From NCBI GenBank assembly GCA_025526995.1, contig JAHLKG010000006.1, positions 1-64,000 of the forward strand: a stretch of DNA of 64,000 nucleotides, in the 5' to 3' direction. The notes under the pieces were generated by a model, which was not told where the DNA came from, did no database searches, and saw only the letters and a program-made list of their open reading frames with translations. Origin of the DNA: Powellomyces hirtus (taxonomy: Eukaryota > Chytridiomycota > Chytridiomycetes > Spizellomycetales > Powellomycetaceae). Of this stretch, positions 45,671 through 57,100 are shown piece by piece (position 1 is the first letter of the stretch; every line of letters begins with the position of its first letter). A program made the position numbers and the translations under genes.

Positions 45671-47007
45671 AGCGGGGGAGTGACAGATGGGTGATACTCG
45701 AGGGAGGGAGGGACCAAAATATGTGCAGAACACGGGGACGATAATAATTACAAAGAGGAGAAAGTTTATCGATACAAGAAGGTAGGTGGGGGGTGGGAGG
45801 AAGAGGGGAGACAAGTGTTTTTTAGTTTCGCATTTCTATGTGTATGTGTGGGTGGGAATGGAGTTGGGGGGTGGGAGTGTAGGAAGTGTATGTATTCGTA
45901 GAGGGATAGATAGTAGTTTCTAGCAAGTCGAGGAACAGGAACAGGAACAGGTGGGGCCAGAGCGACGGACGGACGGACTGCCACTCCCCTTTCTCTCTAT
46001 CAGGCAGGCAGGCAGTGGTGACTCGTGGGTGGCTCCTCGAGTATCGATATAGGAGGACTCGTGTGGGAAAGGGACTCGATAGGCAGTGATGTGACTCGTG
46101 GGACTGGAGGGAGAAAACGCGCTGCTTTTTTCTTTCTTTTCTTGTTCAGCTGACTGACTGACTGACTGACTGACTGACTGACTCTCCCTCCATCCATGCT
46201 AGGCTTAGCATCCATTTGTAAGAGCAAAGTCACGCGACTCACACACTCACACGCCTGCTGCCATACAACCAACCAGCCAACCAACCAACCCGTTTATGGA
46301 AGGACTCCCTCCCCTCGCTCTTTGACTGACTCTTTGACTGACAAGGGAATGACTCGCTCGCCCTATCACTGACTGACTCTTCAAGGGACTTTCCATTGTT
46401 TCATTTCCGCCCTTCGACTTTCGACCTATATCTGGGTGCTACACCCAGCATCCCCTGTCTCACTTCCATCGTCTATCGAGAGTGGCTTAGTTACGCGTAT
46501 GTCCGTGATGAATCTTCTCCGTCCCACCCTTTCACACCAGACATACCCATGCCAGTGTGCATTTCACTTCCAGAGCCCACATGCAACCCATGCAACGTAT
46601 CTCTTTGCCACAGTTTCTCGCTCCCCACGACTGCATCGGGGTTGTGCGTAACATCCCGTGAGGCATTCCGTGTCGCTTGTGCACACCCTTATCATCACAC
46701 GAGCTCTTTCCGTTTCTCTCGTGCTCAAGAAAACAGGTAGGGGTCGTGAGATGTAGTTGCAGACAACTTGAGAGCGTTCTGCGCACAAAGCCGCCGTTTC
46801 ACAGCTCTGATATGTCGATGGCAGGAATGGGTTGGACAGGAAATGCACCTTGCTGTGTACTTTGCAGAGATCAATGACACAATGTCCATAAGAAAAGCAA
46901 AAAACCTAATTTTGATCCAAAAATATAAAGAGCTCTCTACCCGCTCCCACTCCCCTCCCCCCCACCGCATCAAGCTTCCACTTCTCCTTTGTCCAATACT
47001 GCAAAAC
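45671..47007. other. Divergent intergenic region with GACT microsatellite
   Basis: Upstream regions of the PP1-docking protein gene and the alpha-galactosidase gene. It contains a perfect (GACT)n run at about 46150-46182 and shorter relatives nearby. A TATA-like AAAATATAAAGAG lies at 46920-46931, about 80 bases before the galactosidase ATG, and probably serves it. Confidence 0.5.
46150..46182. repeat. (GACT)n microsatellite
   Basis: About eight tandem GACT units, in the presumed 5' region of the minus-strand gene. Related short blocks with GACTGACT recur at 46323-46380. Confidence 0.85.
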
Positions 47008-48690
47008 ATGCATCTCGCTCGCACGCATCTCCTCTCCCTGGCCACGCTCGTCGGCAGCGTCGTTTCCTCGGTGACCGCACAGCAGAAACCCATCGAGCGC
47101 CATCTACCCGCCATGGGCTGGAACTCATGGAACAGCTTCCATTGCAACGAAATTGACGAGAAGCTCATCCGAGACACGGCGGATATCCTCGTCTCGTCCG
47201 GATTGGCGGCGGTCGGGTACACGTATTTGACGATTGACGATTGCTGGGTGAGTGGTGAGGCATTGTACCCACAGACCCGGACCCTTGGCGATAGCGTACG
47301 TTTTTGTGTGCCCATCTGTTTTCTGAATCGCCCATTGCACGTCACGTCCCCGCGCCCCCTCAGAGCTCCGGCCGTGATCCCAAAACCGGGGACCTCGTCG
47401 CCGACCCCCAAAAATTCCCCTCGGGCATGGCCTCTCTCGGCGCCCACATCCACTCCCGCGGGCTCAAATTCGGCATCTACTCGTCCGCCGGCACCCGCAC
47501 CTGCAATGCCCCCGCCGACACGGGCTCCCTGGGTCGCGAAGCCCAGGACGCCAAACTGTGGGCGTCGTGGGGCGTCGATTACTTGAAATACGACAACTGC
47601 TTCAACGAGGGCCAGTATGGAACGGAAGAGAAGAGTTTTGAGAGGTACAAGAAAATGGCGGATGCGTTGCTCGCTACTGGGGTAGGTGAATGGTTTTGGG
47701 CAATGGAGTGACATGCGTTTGGTCCTTCGTCCTCATTTGTTTGGGAAACGTATGTAGAGACCCATTTACTACTCGCTGTGCAACTGGGGCCAAGACTTTC
47801 CCTGGAAGGTGAGCGATTCCCGAATTCGGTGGTGAGAGTCGCATGCTCTGATCCTCACTGTTTGATCGTCTCGACAGTGGGCTAGCAAGATTGGCAACAG
47901 CTGGCGAACGACCGGCGACATGTGCGTTCCCCGCCTCGCAGCGTTCAACCTTGATCGCAAAAAGTACTAAACAATACCTCCCATTTCCCTGCCCGCACAG
48001 CGGCCCATCCTGGAACACCCCGTCTCCCTATTGCAAATGCACTGTCGCCGGCTGCGACGCCTACGGGTCCGTCAACTGCCCGATCATGAACATTCTCGAC
48101 AAAAACATTGGCCTGGAGCCCTACGCGTCGCCTACGTTGGGTTGGAACGACATGGACATGCTAGAAGTCGGGAACGCCGGCATGACTACTGCGGAACAGC
48201 TCAGCCATTTTGTCCTGTGGGCCGTCATGAAGAGCCCCTTGATTCTGGGCAATGATCTGAGGACAATGGATAAAGCGACACGAACCATCTTGGCCGCGAG
48301 GGAGATTGTCGCCGTCAATCAGGACCCGTTGGGTGTGCCCGCGCGTTTGGTCCAGGATTGGGGCAAACGACAGCAGGTCTTTGCAGGGCCACTTGTCGAC
48401 GGACATGTTGTTGGTACGTACCTAAACCGTTAAACCCTTGTTTCATCACACAAAATAGACGTTCCGATCAAACTAACGCTCCCCCGACCGTTCCAAACCC
48501 AGTACTGCTCAACCGAGACTCTGTCCCCGCCAAAATCACCGCTTCGTTCGACAAAATCGGTCTGACTTCCACCACGACTGCCCGCGTGCGCGATCTCTGG
48601 CGTCGGCAGGACATTGGCACTGCGACGGGCTCATTCACCGTCGACGCTGTTTTGCCCCATAGCGTGATTATCGTCAAGTTGCAGGTGTGA
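47008..48690 (+). CDS. Secreted alpha-galactosidase (GH27)
   Basis: Six exons: 47008-47295, 47364-47681, 47758-47808, 47878-47921, 48001-48413, 48503-48690; 1302 bases, 433 residues. The enzyme hydrolyses terminal alpha-galactosyl groups from galacto-oligosaccharides and galactomannan outside the cell. A signal peptide ([18 protein letters not shown]) is cut near residue 23. The GH27 core is clear: [38 protein letters not shown], the nucleophile in DYLKYDNC (Asp173), the acid/base in WRTTGDI (Asp233), [12 protein letters not shown] and [22 protein letters not shown]-terminal beta domain ends in [14 protein letters not shown] strands ([13 protein letters not shown]). A 27-base stretch after DDCW begins GTGAG and ends CAG but is in frame and too short for an intron, so I keep it as coding. 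Length fits fungal and plant GH27 enzymes. Confidence 0.95.
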
Positions 48691-48899
48691 GAGAAACGCT
48701 TCGTAGATGGAACGATAGTTCCAAAGTGTGGTGTTGTTTACATACTACTGTATATCACGAATGAATATATATGAGTTATCTGATGATCTGGAAGGCAGTG
48801 TTGTCTGTTTTGTTGTCCGCTTCTGTTTTCCGTGATGTACAATACATTGTAAGTGTTTATCATAGAATACAACATACATCATGAGCAACGCGCTCACCA
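48691..48899. other. Alpha-galactosidase 3' region
   Basis: Short AT-rich spacer between the galactosidase stop and tRNA-Ala, with AATGAATATATATGAG-like sequence suitable for 3' processing. Confidence 0.3.
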
Positions 48900-48972
48900 G
48901 GGGAATTAGCTCAAATGGTAGAGCGCCCGCTTTGCATGCGGGAGGCAGTGGGATCAATGCCCACATTCTCCA
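48900..48972 (+). tRNA. tRNA-Ala (anticodon TGC)
   Basis: A 73-base cloverleaf: acceptor GGGGAAT pairs with ATTCTCC (one G-T pair), discriminator A. The D arm is GCTC-AAATGGTA-GAGC. The anticodon arm CCCGC-TTTGCAT-GCGGG gives anticodon TGC for alanine. The T arm GTGGGATCAATGCCCAC has ATC in place of TTC at the loop start, an unusual T loop. No intron. Confidence 0.94.
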
Positions 48973-49261
48973 TTCTTTTTGCATCTAAATATTGTACCTC
49001 ATGGCTTTGGATTATGTGAGCAGAGCGGCGCCTCCCCCCTCCCTTGCATGTCTTTGTCACTTGTCTACCCATGAGCCATTAACGCATCGCGTTAAGTCGT
49101 CAACCCAGATTGGCAAACGAACCTTGGATCCCATCACTGGTGATAAGCATTGGTGTTGGTATTATCACAAACAACCGCCTGCATTTAGTGTTTTTTCTCC
49201 AACTCGTCGCGCCCACCCTTCTTTACAAGTTTGAACTCAGCAGCCACTCCCATCAACCATC

Positions 49262-52200
49262 ATGCTCCGAAAAGGCAAAGAAACCCCGCAACCGGCCGTG
49301 GTTGTCCCACCCAAGACCATTGCCTCGTTACCACCTGACCTGATCATCCGCACCTTCACCTTCCTCCCCATCCTCGACCTCTCCACCGTTGCGCGCGTCT
49401 CGCGTCGGTTCAAGATCCTCGCGTACAATGACGACGTGTACGAGTCCAAACTGCGGGCGTTGGAAATCGGCGGTGATGATAATAGCAACAGCACTGACTC
49501 GGCACACACTCAACATCGGCCGCTGGTCGGCGATGCGGCTGCGGGTGCGGAGGGGGATGCGGACGGGATGATGGTCGATATGCTATCAACGAGGTTGAGA
49601 CAAATGCCCGGAGGGCATATGTTGCCGGGGAGTACAAAGTATCTCGAGACAGGGACGCTGTGGAGCTCGTTGGTGGATACGAATGACGCGGTGGAGAGTG
49701 GAGACACGGCGAGCAGGCTCGAGGGTGTGCAGGAGACGGGGGAGGAGACGAAGCGGGAGGAAACTCCCGCGCCGCTACCGCAAGTCGCGCCGGAGGGAGA
49801 GATGGACATTGCGATGGAAGGGCCCATTGAGGATCCCCTTGAGCAGGTTGTTGCGCCGATCGAGGAGTCTGCGGCAACTACTCCAGGAGCGGACGCGACG
49901 TCTCCAGCTACACCTCAACAGTCGATCACGTCGACACTGACCGTGACCAAACCGACGGCGTCAAGCATCACCATCGGTCACGGGGGTTTGAAAAACGCGG
50001 GCAAACAGCCGAGCAACGTGACGGTCGGGGGTTTCAGAAAGCAAAACTCGGGCCTGTTTGGCACGTCAGGAAAGACGGGGCGGGAACTGTTTCGCCAAAT
50101 GTATATCCAGCTCAGCCCATATTATCTTGATTTCCGCAAACACCAGAAGGACTCGAAGGTGTTTAAAGATTTCAAAGACCTTTCCCAAATCGCCCTTATT
50201 TTGCGCAAACTGAAACTGTTCTCGGACGCTCATTTCATTCCGGACTGCGACGACATCCATTTCGCGATCGAAACCACGATCGAGTGGTTCGAGTCCATGC
50301 TCCTCGGCCAGTTTGAGCGCGCGTACGATGCCAACAATGTCAACGAGATGCGCCGGAACGCGTGGGCCGCCTACAACCTCAACGGTGGAGCAGCCTGCGT
50401 CCAACTCTTCATCTCGAAAAACCCCGTCTTTTTCGACCCGACTTACAACCCAACCCTCGTGGCGTCCAAGCTCGCCGGTGGGGTCGGTGCTGCGGTCGGG
50501 TACACCCTCGCAGACGATTTTGCCAAATTCTCGGACCATACCCTCAACAACTGCCGCGCGCAAGCCCGCGTCATTGCCAACGTCTTTCCCCCGGAATCCG
50601 ACGCCCTCACAGCATTCGTCAACAAAGTGTTTGAAGACTCGGTCGCAGAATACCTCGGCGCGGTCCTCGCCGCTGCGAAAGAACGCGAGGGGACTGGGAT
50701 ATACCTGCATACACTGGCAACGGGGATACATTGCTGCATGCAGTTTGCAGAGTTCATTGCCAATAATGATGCGGGTGTCCCCGTTGAGACGGATAAGCTG
50801 AAGGCGGTGGTACTGAACATCACGAAACCGTATACGAAGACGTACATGAAGCAGGAGTTGGACCATATGAAGGGCAAATTTGAGAAGGAGTTGCAAAAGT
50901 GGAATAACAGGGTAGGTTTTTTGCGTGTGGCTTGGGGTGAATGAGTTACACCCTCTGCCCCCCAATTTGGGTCCGCTGTCACTTACCAACCCTTGTGTTC
51001 CACCTCTCGTAAAAACAGAAAGGCGACGCGAAAAAGAAAAAAGCCGGCCACAACCCTGCCACCTTTATCGCCGACCAGGACAAGGCGCAAGCACACAAGC
51101 GCGAAGTCATGAAAACAATGAAAACCATCATGTTTGCCCCCGTCGCGCTGGGCAAAATGGTCACGGGCCTCGGCACGACCCACAATAAAGTCAAACCGCA
51201 CCTCCAGTCCCTCCTCGCCAACGCCGAACCCGTAACCCACCTCCCCGTCGCCCCGCCCGTCCAGCAGGACGATAACGTCACGTATCATCTGGACGATGAT
51301 AACTCGCTCAATGGGCTTGTGAGTTTGGAGTTGTGCTTGCATCTGATGCATACCAATAAGGAGGCGTTGGGGAGAGTATTGGTTATTACGAGTGCGACGG
51401 ATGCGACAAAGATGTAAGTGTGCAGTGGCGAGTCGAATCATGTCATTAGAGAATGATGATCCCTCATCATGCATGTTCTTTGGATAGCCGCGGCAATGTC
51501 GAAAAAGTGTTTTGCGCGCTCCTTGATGTGATTGGCCCGAACCACATCAAACCGGCGTTCGACACGGCCATCTCGCGGCTGTCGACGGCCAAACTCTCTG
51601 ACGCGCAAGACGAAAAAGCCGTGTCGCCCGACTCGCTCCAGTTTTTCGAACTCGTCCACATTGCCGACCTGATCCAACAAATGGTCGAAGTGTACTACCA
51701 GGAAGACGTCAAGACCTGGATCGACGAGTCGGATTTCCTCGCCGACATTGTCGTTGACAAGAAAGCATTCGAACGCTTGCTCGACGACTGTGTCGCTGCG
51801 GGAATGGACAAGAGCATCCAGGTCCTCGTCAACCAGGTCGACTATATCTTGCTCGTCGAGCAGAAAAAGGAGGACTTTAACCCGCCCGAAAAAAATGTCG
51901 TGCTGGATATCAAACCGACCGTCGCGTGTCGCCGCGTCATCGAGTGTCTGAATTCCCATGCCAAGATTTTGTACGGCGTGGCGGAGAAACATACCATGGA
52001 GGTCTTTTTTGGTGAAGTCGGCGTGCGGATATTCAAGTATGGCCCTTTCCCCTTCCCCCGCTGGCTGCTGCCCATACTGCTTTTGTACTCGCTCTCAACT
52101 CACTCTTCACTCACTACACGCTTCCTACCCGCGCATTTGTAGCGTCATCTGCAAAAACATCAAACGGCTTCAAATCTCGCAAACGGGCGCAATGCAACTC

Positions 52201-52458
52201 ATTCTCGACCTCAACACCTTCTACACGTGGTCCACCACGCTGCGCGTGTCGTCGGTCAAAAAAATGTTTGAAGTCCTCAAGGAAATCGGCAACCTCTTTC
52301 TCGCCGACGGCGGCGAAGAGCTGCGCAAACTCGTCCACGACCTCCCCCGATACCAGGGCCAGCTGCGCATTGAGGAGGTGTATGAGTTGCTCGCCAGTCG
52401 CACCGATTATAAAAAGATACAAAAGTATATGGAGAGTAAGGAGTGCTGTATACAGTAA
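49262..52458 (+). CDS. RCY1: Recyclin-1-like F-box / Sec10-domain protein with CaaX end
   Basis: Four exons: 49262-50911, 51019-51413, 51488-52036, 52143-52458; 2910 bases, 969 residues. Yeast Rcy1 is an F-box protein of endosomes that is needed to recycle membrane proteins to the cell surface. The F-box is at residues 20-65 (IASLPPDLIIRTFTFLPILD, then VARVSRRFKILAYND). A disordered acidic region follows to about residue 260. From about residue 275 to the end is the Sec10-like helical domain: ELFRQMYIQLSPYYLDFRKH, IEWFESMLLGQFERAY, FIADQDKAQAHKREVMKTMK, HIADLIQQMVEVYYQEDVK, then LQISQTGAMQLILDLNTFYT. The last four residues are CCIQ, a CaaX box for prenylation, as in yeast Rcy1. This supports membrane attachment and the recyclin call. 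Confidence 0.93.
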
Positions 52459-54102
52459 AAAGGAGCGAAATTGCGGCTGCGGCAGTCTGGGTAGCGGAAT
52501 GGTCGGGGCTCCGTTGACGCAGGCGCGGATTCTCTGGGACCGCTCCTCCACGGACCCGATCATGCGGCATCAGCGGATATCCGACCTCCCTCGCTCTCTA
52601 CCACCCTCTCCAAACGCTTTCCCTTTTGCGGGCTTCAGTACAGATGGGTCTCTCTGTCTCTCTCTCTGTGGCTTTTTACGCCCAAAAAATCAATATATTG
52701 TGGATTTTTTTTTTTGCATTTGGTTGGGGTTCGGTGGGTTGCTGTTTCTGCTTTCCGAGCTTGCGTCGTGGGTGTCACATGATTTCGAGCGTTTGTGTAT
52801 AATATAATAGAATGATGCATGACCCCGGCGCGCCCGCTTCTCTCCCCCAATACACGGAACCGGAATTCTCACTCGTGTATACCGCGAGGCCGCCCATAGG
52901 AATGAATGCTTTTGGAAAACCTTGGACCCGTCGCATCCCAACTGTCAGGCACATAGGGAATATATAGATATATAGCCGTCCAGTCCAGCCCAGCTTAAGG
53001 AGATTGAATTTTGGATTTTTGCATGCGGATGCCACCTCGGGCTTTTTCTAACCCTTGCATTGGGATTACTGTATTTTGAACGTGACGAATAATGGGGACT
53101 CGTCAGGGTAACGTCATGGTCGTATTGGACATATTGAGGACGTTTTTCGGCGCTTGTCGTCTTCACAACCTTAACCTATATACCGTGACACGAACACGTA
53201 CCGTAACGAACTTGTAAGTACTATCTCATCTGCGTGCATGTACACACTACATTCGGTGCTTAAACGACCCATTACAGTCCTCTGCAAAACGGGAGACGAG
53301 AACTACTCTGAAGGAAACGTTTACCGAGAGTCTGTGTGAATTCCGGTCATTCCCCTGCAAAGTACATTCAAACCGTAACCGTACACTTCTCCAAGAACGG
53401 CATACCCGCTTGTGGTTGCACTGTTTGGTTGTTGATATCTTGGATTATGTATTGGGTAAGACAGTGTTCATCAATTCTGTTTTGTGCACAGCCACGGGGA
53501 TCCCAATGTGGGACATTGTATCAACAGTGAAACATATACAGTGTGCTACCCGTGTCCTGTTTTGTTTCGGGCTGGGGATAATGGAATAGTCCATTGTTGT
53601 GTTGCATCATTTGGTAAAAAACTTTTGGTCGCTCAGTGTTAGGAAATCTCTGGCAGTGAGGGTTCGGGCAAGCAGTAGGAGGTCACGAACAATGATCCAA
53701 GGTCCTACACAATAACCGTTCAACGCCATCAGCGCTCGAAGGAGTACGTCGTATGCATCAGATTGCGATGCAGGTGGTTTGAAAAGGCTTCCAAATGCCC
53801 GCGGTCCGATTGAGACGCAGCTTTCGTCGATGATGATGCCTGAATCGAGTGCGGTGGATGACATGACGGAGGCTAGAGATGATTTGCATGATTATGTGGG
53901 CGAAAGTGGTCAATGGCGATCTGCTGGAATGGCGCTTTGTCGCGTGAGAATTGATAAAGGGTTCGAGCAGCACATCCAAGTCATTTTCCAGTGACTCAGA
54001 CAACAAGAGAGAGAATATGTATTAAATATGTATAGAATGGGGAGAGCGGGACGGGGGGGGGGGGAGGGGAAGAAGGGAGACAGACCCAAATGAAGAACCC
54101 CA
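52459..54102. other. Convergent intergenic region, nothing firm
   Basis: This lies between recyclin-1 and the kinase-AAA-GAF-PDE gene (convergent). Two overlapping minus-strand frames at 53607-54006 (e.g. MSSTALDSGIIIDESCVSIG, 85 codons) are open but share no recognisable motif. A poly-G run of 12 bases lies at about 54053-54064. Possible small gene, not supported enough to annotate. Confidence 0.35.
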
Positions 54103-57100
54103 CTATGACGATGCCACGCCCGTAGATCTATTCGCGGCGGCCGCCGCGGCACTATTCGAATTCCTCGTTTCTGACGGGGCCCGGGACCTCACGGGCGTCT
54201 TATCCTCGTCACTCGCCGTCGCTGAGGTTGTCACCGAGCTGCGGGGGACGGAGGAGAGTGCGGGTAAGAACACCTTCCCGCCCGTTTTCGCCGCTGTGAT
54301 TGCTGCCGACGACGATGGCGTTAGGTGCGGGGAACTCGGTCCCGATCCAGCGTAGTCGCTGGAACTCAGGGTGGAACCGGTCCCCGCTATCGACCGTCGT
54401 CGACCCGAGAGTGCGCGCGCTGCACTGTCGGCCGTGTATGCTTTCTCCCACGGTGCTGTGTTTGGGGGCGTGAGTGGCGGCGCGTGGTACGTGTTGTAGT
54501 GGTGGTGCGAGTGGTCCGACGTCCAGCTCGTAACACTGCCCCCCGACGACGATTTTTGCAGCCGCGCGAGAGGAGCGGGAGGAGGACCGGGCGAGGATTC
54601 GCCTTGGCGTGGGACCCCACTTGCGCTGTTGGAGTGTGGTTGGGTCGTTGGGGGTCCCATGCCGGTGCGAAACACGTGCGGGCTACTCATCCTCCGCCCC
54701 ACTGGATCGCGTTTCCCAATAAACCCCATCCCCGCCGCCTTGGCTGCCACCAGGTCCCCTGCCCCTCCGGCACCACCACTACTCGCTCCATCTTCCACGA
54801 TCGGAGGTGTCCCCCTCGGTTGCGGCGTAAAAGGCGGGGTCGACGGCGCCGTGATCTGAAAATCCTCGCGTTCATCCTCGGGCGGAGCGGGGAACACGGG
54901 GGTCGCGTCCGGTTTATCCAAGATGGATTCCCAGTGGCTCCGGTTCAACGCGATCATTTCCATGCATTTGCGCGAGAAAGGCGTTTGGATGCACTGGCTC
55001 CACGAATCAAAGAGGGGAGTGACGAGGATGTCGATGAACCCGATTTGACATTTGGGGATGTGCGTGTCGTACCGGTCCATGAATTTGGAAACGGGCATGC
55101 CGAGTTTGCGTTCGCGGTCGCCCTGGGTGCCAATAAAAAAAAATAAACACAAGACGGGTCCTCAGTACATGCTCATTGTTCAGAATATAAGAGTTTGGGA
55201 AAAGCGTACCTGTAAAAAGAACTCTTGCATCACCTGGAAGGCCCATTTCCGGGACTGTTCGAGCGGTTTGGCCGAATTGTTGAGATCGGCGCATTTGATT
55301 GCACATTCCAATATCAATCCGCGGTCCGACGATTCTTCCCAGTTGAGCGCGGAGGCAGCAATCTTGCCTTTCAGCTTGTTGATGTAGTGGAAGTGCTGGG
55401 ACATATCTGGTGCAAGCAAACCGAAATACAAAAATGCGGTCATGAGCAACGGTGAAAAAAATGAGTCGTTTGGGCGGTCATTGTGTTTTGGGGGTGTCCG
55501 TACCTGTAGCCACCACCATACTGATGATCAATTTCCGTGACTCGCGGTACTGCTCGTTCGTGAGGCCATCAAACACGTTGGTTTCTGGCCGTTTGGCAAT
55601 CTCGAATGCTTTGGCGGCGTGGTGGAACTCGAGCACCGACATGTCGTTGTAGAAGATGGCGAGTGGGTGCGAGGACTGGACTAGGAAGTTGTTGTTCAGG
55701 CCCTGGGGAGGAAAATGAGAGACATGTGAGTATGCAGATATTTGAAGGAGAGGGTCTTTTATACGTACTGGATGATCAACATCGTGGACAGCACTAGCAA
55801 TGCACGCCGAGAACACCTCCAGCTTTGTGAAATTCGCCGCCATTTTCGGGTCACTCAACAGCAGCATATTTACAGTCTGGAGGACGTCGGCGCCATGCGT
55901 GCTGTTATGGTAGGGCAATGGGTGGTAGGACGCCTCAATCTGTTCAAAAAACAGTCGCAGCTTTGTCTCGTCCAGCGAGAAATGCTGCAACAGGCCCCAA
56001 TGCTCGAGGAGGTGCACGCCGAGGAAATACAGCGGGCGCCCGTTGGTGGCTTCCGCAAGATCGTAAATGTTGAAATCCAGCGTTGTGGATTGTGCAAGGA
56101 GGGCGTTCACCCGTGTCATGTTGAGTAATGGGATTTCCTGCGTTGGACGGGCGATTGGGCGGACGGTGGGATCGTCTCCACTAGCAGGAACACTCGGGGC
56201 GGTGCTGCCGACGGGTGCCCCGCTGGTGTTGGGACCCTTGATTGCAATCATGAGATCCTTCGAGTCCAGCCGGCTTCTCGTAGGGCGGGATTCGCGTTGA
56301 AGCAAAGAATTCTCAATCCAATTCTTTGTATCCGAATCCAACCCCTTGCCCGTTTCATCATTGATAGCGTCAATATTGGACGAAAAGAAATCCGTCGACG
56401 TCAGTGCTTTCATGATAAAATCAATCTGTATGATCCCGGGGTCCCCCGGCGGGAGGCGGAACTTGAAACTCTGCAGCATATCAATCGTTTTCTTGATCGG
56501 TCCGTCGAGGTTATACCGCGGCCCTGCTTTCGTGCTCGAGTCGCGGAGCGCCGCCGTCAGTTCCGTGTTGGTTTTGCTCAATTTCGCGTTTTCAATGGAC
56601 ATGGACGCTGCAGCCATGAGAGACTGGATCAGTTCCAGCCGGTCGCCCGTGAAGGCACCACTTTGCAAATCGTTTTCGAGGTACACAACCCCCGTGACGG
56701 TGTTTTGATGCATGATGGGGCAACACAGAGTGGATTTCGTCCCCCGTTTGGAGATGTACGGGTCCTTGCCGTACGTCTCGTCCTGCACAGCTTCTACCAA
56801 CACGAGTGGTTCCCGGGTGCGGTACACGTAGTAGATGATTGATAACGGCCCGCCTTCTTCGGCCTTGGCTTCTTCGATTGGGATCTGCTGCAGAACCTGG
56901 TGGCGTTCCTCACCACCTTCCCCAATAATCCCCAACGCCTCAATCAGCAATTTCCCTTCGTGTTGCAACACCAGCAACCCTTTCTCCGCGCCCGCATTTT
57001 CCATCACAAATTTGATAATTTTCGTCAATAGGATCTCCAGACTGGTTTCATTACTCAGACTCTGCGTCGCCTTCAACACCGTCGTCAAATCCAAATCAAT

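Noticed and set aside
47241..47267. Possible 27-base intron in the alpha-galactosidase gene
   Set aside because: It has GT and AG ends but is far below workable intron size, keeps the frame and contains no stop, so I treat it as coding.
53607..54006. Overlapping minus-strand frames downstream of the PDE fusion gene
   Set aside because: An 85-codon frame begins with a plausible MSSTALDSG but has no family match, and the upstream part lies in another frame with no clear intron.
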